Below are positions 62,185 through 64,000 of a stretch of DNA of 64,000 nucleotides, piece after piece; the stretch's first letter is position 1, and every line of letters begins with the position of its first letter. The notes under the pieces were generated by a model. The model made no database searches. It had not been told where the DNA came from and saw nothing but the letters and a program-made list of their open reading frames with translations. The DNA comes from Stenotrophomonas maltophilia. Its GTDB lineage: Bacteria > Pseudomonadota > Gammaproteobacteria > Xanthomonadales > Xanthomonadaceae. Both the position numbers and the translations under genes were made by a program. Where the stretch lies: assembly GCF_002138415.1 (NCBI RefSeq), contig NZ_CP015612.1, positions 1,342,001 through 1,406,000 of the forward strand. The letters are read 5' to 3'.

Positions 62185-63858
62185 TCAGCGGAGCGCGGCC
62201 GGCGTGGCCGCAGCGGGGGAAGTGGGGTGGCGCTTGCGCCATTGCTTCAGCACGGCGGTGCGCAGCGACAGCAGCAGCAACCAGCACAGGAAGCCGATGG
62301 CCAACCAACCGCTCAGGGTGAACACATCATTGAAGCCACGCACGTTGGCTTCGCGGCGCGCGGTCTGCGCCAGCTGCGCGCTGCCCTGCGCACTGCGCAG
62401 CACCGGGTCGGTGATCTGTGCGCTGTACAGCTGCTGCTGGATACGCAGGCGTTGTGCCACCACCGGATCGGCCGGGTCGAGCTGGCTGGTCAATGCGCTG
62501 GAGTACAGCTGCTCGCGATGCAGCTGGAAGGTGCCCAGCACCGCCGAGCCGGCCAGGCCGCCCAGCGTCTGCGTGATCGACAGCGTCACCAGGAAGGTGA
62601 TCATGTGATCCACGCCCTGCTTCAGCGCGGCGGAAATGCCGAGCATGATCAGCGGGCCCATGAACATGCCGGCGCCGACAGACGCCAGGAACTGGCTGAC
62701 GTAGAAGTCGTGCGGCCGGTCCATGCTGGTGCGGTGCTGGTCGAAGAAGGCGGCAGCGCCGAGCAGCAGGATTGCCATCAGCAGCTGCGCGATCAGCCGC
62801 TTCGGGCCGAAGGTCAGCGAGGCACCGGCGATGCCGGTGACCACGCCGGCGAGGATCACCACGAACAGCGGGCGCATCTGGTCAGGCCCCATGCCCAGCG
62901 TGCGCATCAGGTTGACCACGCCATAGGACTGCTCGGTGGTCAGGAAGCGGATCAGGAACGCGCCGACGATGAAGTGCAGCACCGGCAGCTTCGACAGCCA
63001 GCGGATCTGCAGCAGCGGATTGCGCCGGTAGTGCTCGATGATGAAGGCGGTGGTGGACAGCACGATCGAGGCGACCAGTGCCCAGCCCAGCCATGGCGTG
63101 TTGAGCCACCAGCGCGTATAGCCCTGTGCCAGCACGATCACCAGCAGCGCGACCGCCGGCGCAAGCAGGGCGAAGGTGAGGAAGTCCAATGGCTCGAAGG
63201 CCTTCACCTGGATGCCCGGCGGCAGCTTCAGCACCACCACCGCCGCGAACGCGCACAGGGCCAGGCCGGCTTCGAACGAGTACAGCAGGTGCCACTGGCC
63301 GGTATCGACCAGGCCCGGCGATACGATCCAGGCAATCGGCACCGCCAGCTGCGAAAGGCCGACACCGACCACCAGCAGGTTGCCGGTGAACCGCCGTGGC
63401 AGCGCCTGCAGCATGTACAGCGTGCCCAGCGTCGAACAGGCCGCGCCGGCGAAGCCGCTGGCAGCACGGGTCAGCATCGTGGTCTCGAAGCTGCCGACGA
63501 ACAGATGCAGCACCGCCAGCGCCGCGTACAGGCCCAGGCCGATCTCGGCGAACAGGCGGATGCCGTACTGCTGGCGGAACTTGAAGGCCAGCAGGTTGGC
63601 CGTGACGTTGACCATTGCATAAGCCGCCACCAGCCAGCTGCCCTGGGTCGGGGTCAGTGCCAGCTGGCCCTGCAGGAAGGGCAGGTTGGCGGTGACCAGC
63701 GCATTGCCGAGGCCACCGGTGATCGCCACCAGCAGCGACACCAGTGCATAGGCCACGCGTCGATAGGGGGGATGCCAGGGCATCGAAGCCGAACCGGGCA
63801 TGGTCGGCTTCTCGTGCTCCTCCCAATCCGGAACCGGCTTCAGATACGGCTGGACCAT
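62185..63858 (-). CDS. emrB: EmrB-type DHA2 MFS multidrug transporter
   Basis: This encodes 557 residues with fourteen predicted TM helices. The DHA2 pattern LPFLQGQLALTPTQGSWLVAAY and TLYMLQALPRRFTG is present. Its ATG overlaps the TGA of the upstream TetR-like gene (ATGA, 63856-63860). It expels hydrophobic drugs via EmrA. The C-terminus extends beyond the last helix with a basic tail. Confidence 0.88.
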   Translation of the reverse strand: MVQPYLKPVPDWEEHEKPTMPGSASMPWHPPYRRVAYALVSLLVAITGGLGNALVTANLPFLQGQLALTPTQGSWLVAAYAMVNVTANLLAFKFRQQYGIRLFAEIGLGLYAALAVLHLFVGSFETTMLTRAASGFAGAACSTLGTLYMLQALPRRFTGNLLVVGVGLSQLAVPIAWIVSPGLVDTGQWHLLYSFEAGLALCAFAAVVVLKLPPGIQVKAFEPLDFLTFALLAPAVALLVIVLAQGYTRWWLNTPWLGWALVASIVLSTTAFIIEHYRRNPLLQIRWLSKLPVLHFIVGAFLIRFLTTEQSYGVVNLMRTLGMGPDQMRPLFVVILAGVVTGIAGASLTFGPKRLIAQLLMAILLLGAAAFFDQHRTSMDRPHDFYVSQFLASVGAGMFMGPLIMLGISAALKQGVDHMITFLVTLSITQTLGGLAGSAVLGTFQLHREQLYSSALTSQLDPADPVVAQRLRIQQQLYSAQITDPVLRSAQGSAQLAQTARREANVRGFNDVFTLSGWLAIGFLCWLLLLSLRTAVLKQWRKRHPTSPAAATPAALR

Positions 63859-64000
63859 CAGCGGGCCTCGCTGGTTGCTCCCTGGAGACCCCCGCGCAGC
63901 AGCTGCAGGGCACGCCCGGCCAGGTGGGCGCGCTCGTCGCGGGTCTTGCCGCGCAGGGCCGCGCCCAGCATGCCCGAGATCAGTGAAATATCCGTCTTCT
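63858..64000 (-). CDS. TetR-type regulator, C-terminal fragment at the window edge
   Basis: Forty-seven codons of the C-terminal end are present, reading KTDISLISGMLGAALRGKTR then DERAHLAGRALQLLRGG; the rest lies beyond 64,000. The position directly before emrB, with overlapping stop and start, indicates a repressor of the pump. The family assignment rests on the helical end and on context only. Confidence 0.5.
   Translation of the reverse strand, partial: KTDISLISGMLGAALRGKTRDERAHLAGRALQLLRGGLQGATSEAR

Noticed and set aside
1..64000. CRISPR arrays, tRNA or rRNA genes
   Set aside because: No regularly spaced identical repeats with unique spacers, no cloverleaf-like sequence ending in CCA, and no rRNA core were seen. 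The GTAG palindromes are REP/SMAG elements, not CRISPR repeats.

Overview
The window looks like a chromosomal segment of a Stenotrophomonas maltophilia-complex bacterium (Gammaproteobacteria, Xanthomonadaceae). It is GC-rich with strong third-position GC bias, so long open frames occur opposite real genes. It carries several GTAG-type inverted palindromes (the S. maltophilia SMAG family), and its backbone genes (creBCD, gltX-zur, mfd, gpmA, parD-map, a FepA-like receptor, a globin-coupled diguanylate cyclase) fit that group. No rRNA, tRNA or CRISPR array was seen.

Positions 1 to about 12,200 are a lower-GC accessory island. From the left it holds a DNA/RNA non-specific endonuclease pseudogene broken by one in-frame TAA, and a small unknown gene (1067-1417). 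Next is a leftward three-gene ubiquitin-like module: a three-domain multi-ubiquitin protein, an E1-like ThiF adenylyltransferase and a DUF6527 protein. A rightward cassette (RHH regulator, GNAT acetyltransferase, XRE regulator, ImmA/IrrE metallopeptidase, then a 56-residue protein) diverges from it. Between the two lies an operator-like array of 11-bp-phased repeats. A mobilization block follows (TraD-like protein, RSF1010-type oriT, MobA/MobL relaxase), then a two-gene CBASS-like system (CD-NTase with a Cap15-type membrane effector), and finally a paralogue of the first small gene. The two paralogues bracket the cargo. The island is best read as a mobilizable defence island, and the ubiquitin-like module is the most likely under-described system here.

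The rest is backbone: an unknown membrane protein, barstar-like and DUF596 genes (12.2-13.7 kb); a chemoreceptor behind a FliA-type promoter (14-16 kb); a TolC/HlyD/two-permease export operon without an ATPase (16.9-21.6 kb); argP/argO and parD-map (21.7-24.3 kb); and an unassigned leftward cluster (24.9-32.0 kb) with an arginase-fold enzyme, a BioF2-type acyltransferase, class III and DegT aminotransferases, a HAD phosphatase, two half-size EamA/SMR transporters and an alpha/beta hydrolase, which looks like a small-molecule or envelope-modification pathway.

Then come a TctDE-like two-component system, a metallophosphoesterase, an HxlR/MFS pair with a shared dyad operator, the globin-diguanylate cyclase and the FepA-like receptor with a Fur box (32-41 kb); a CDF exporter, endonuclease V, gpmA, an M13 peptidase, an HD-GYP phosphodiesterase and mfd (41-51.5 kb); GNAT, rlmJ, creB-creC-creD with a cre tag, and an M28 peptidase (51.6-58.9 kb); gltX, zur, and an EmrAB-type efflux operon whose TetR-like regulator runs off the right edge. 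Two copies of a 26-bp-arm inverted repeat (16.8 and 58.9 kb) sit at gene ends and contribute a stop codon or C-terminal codons.
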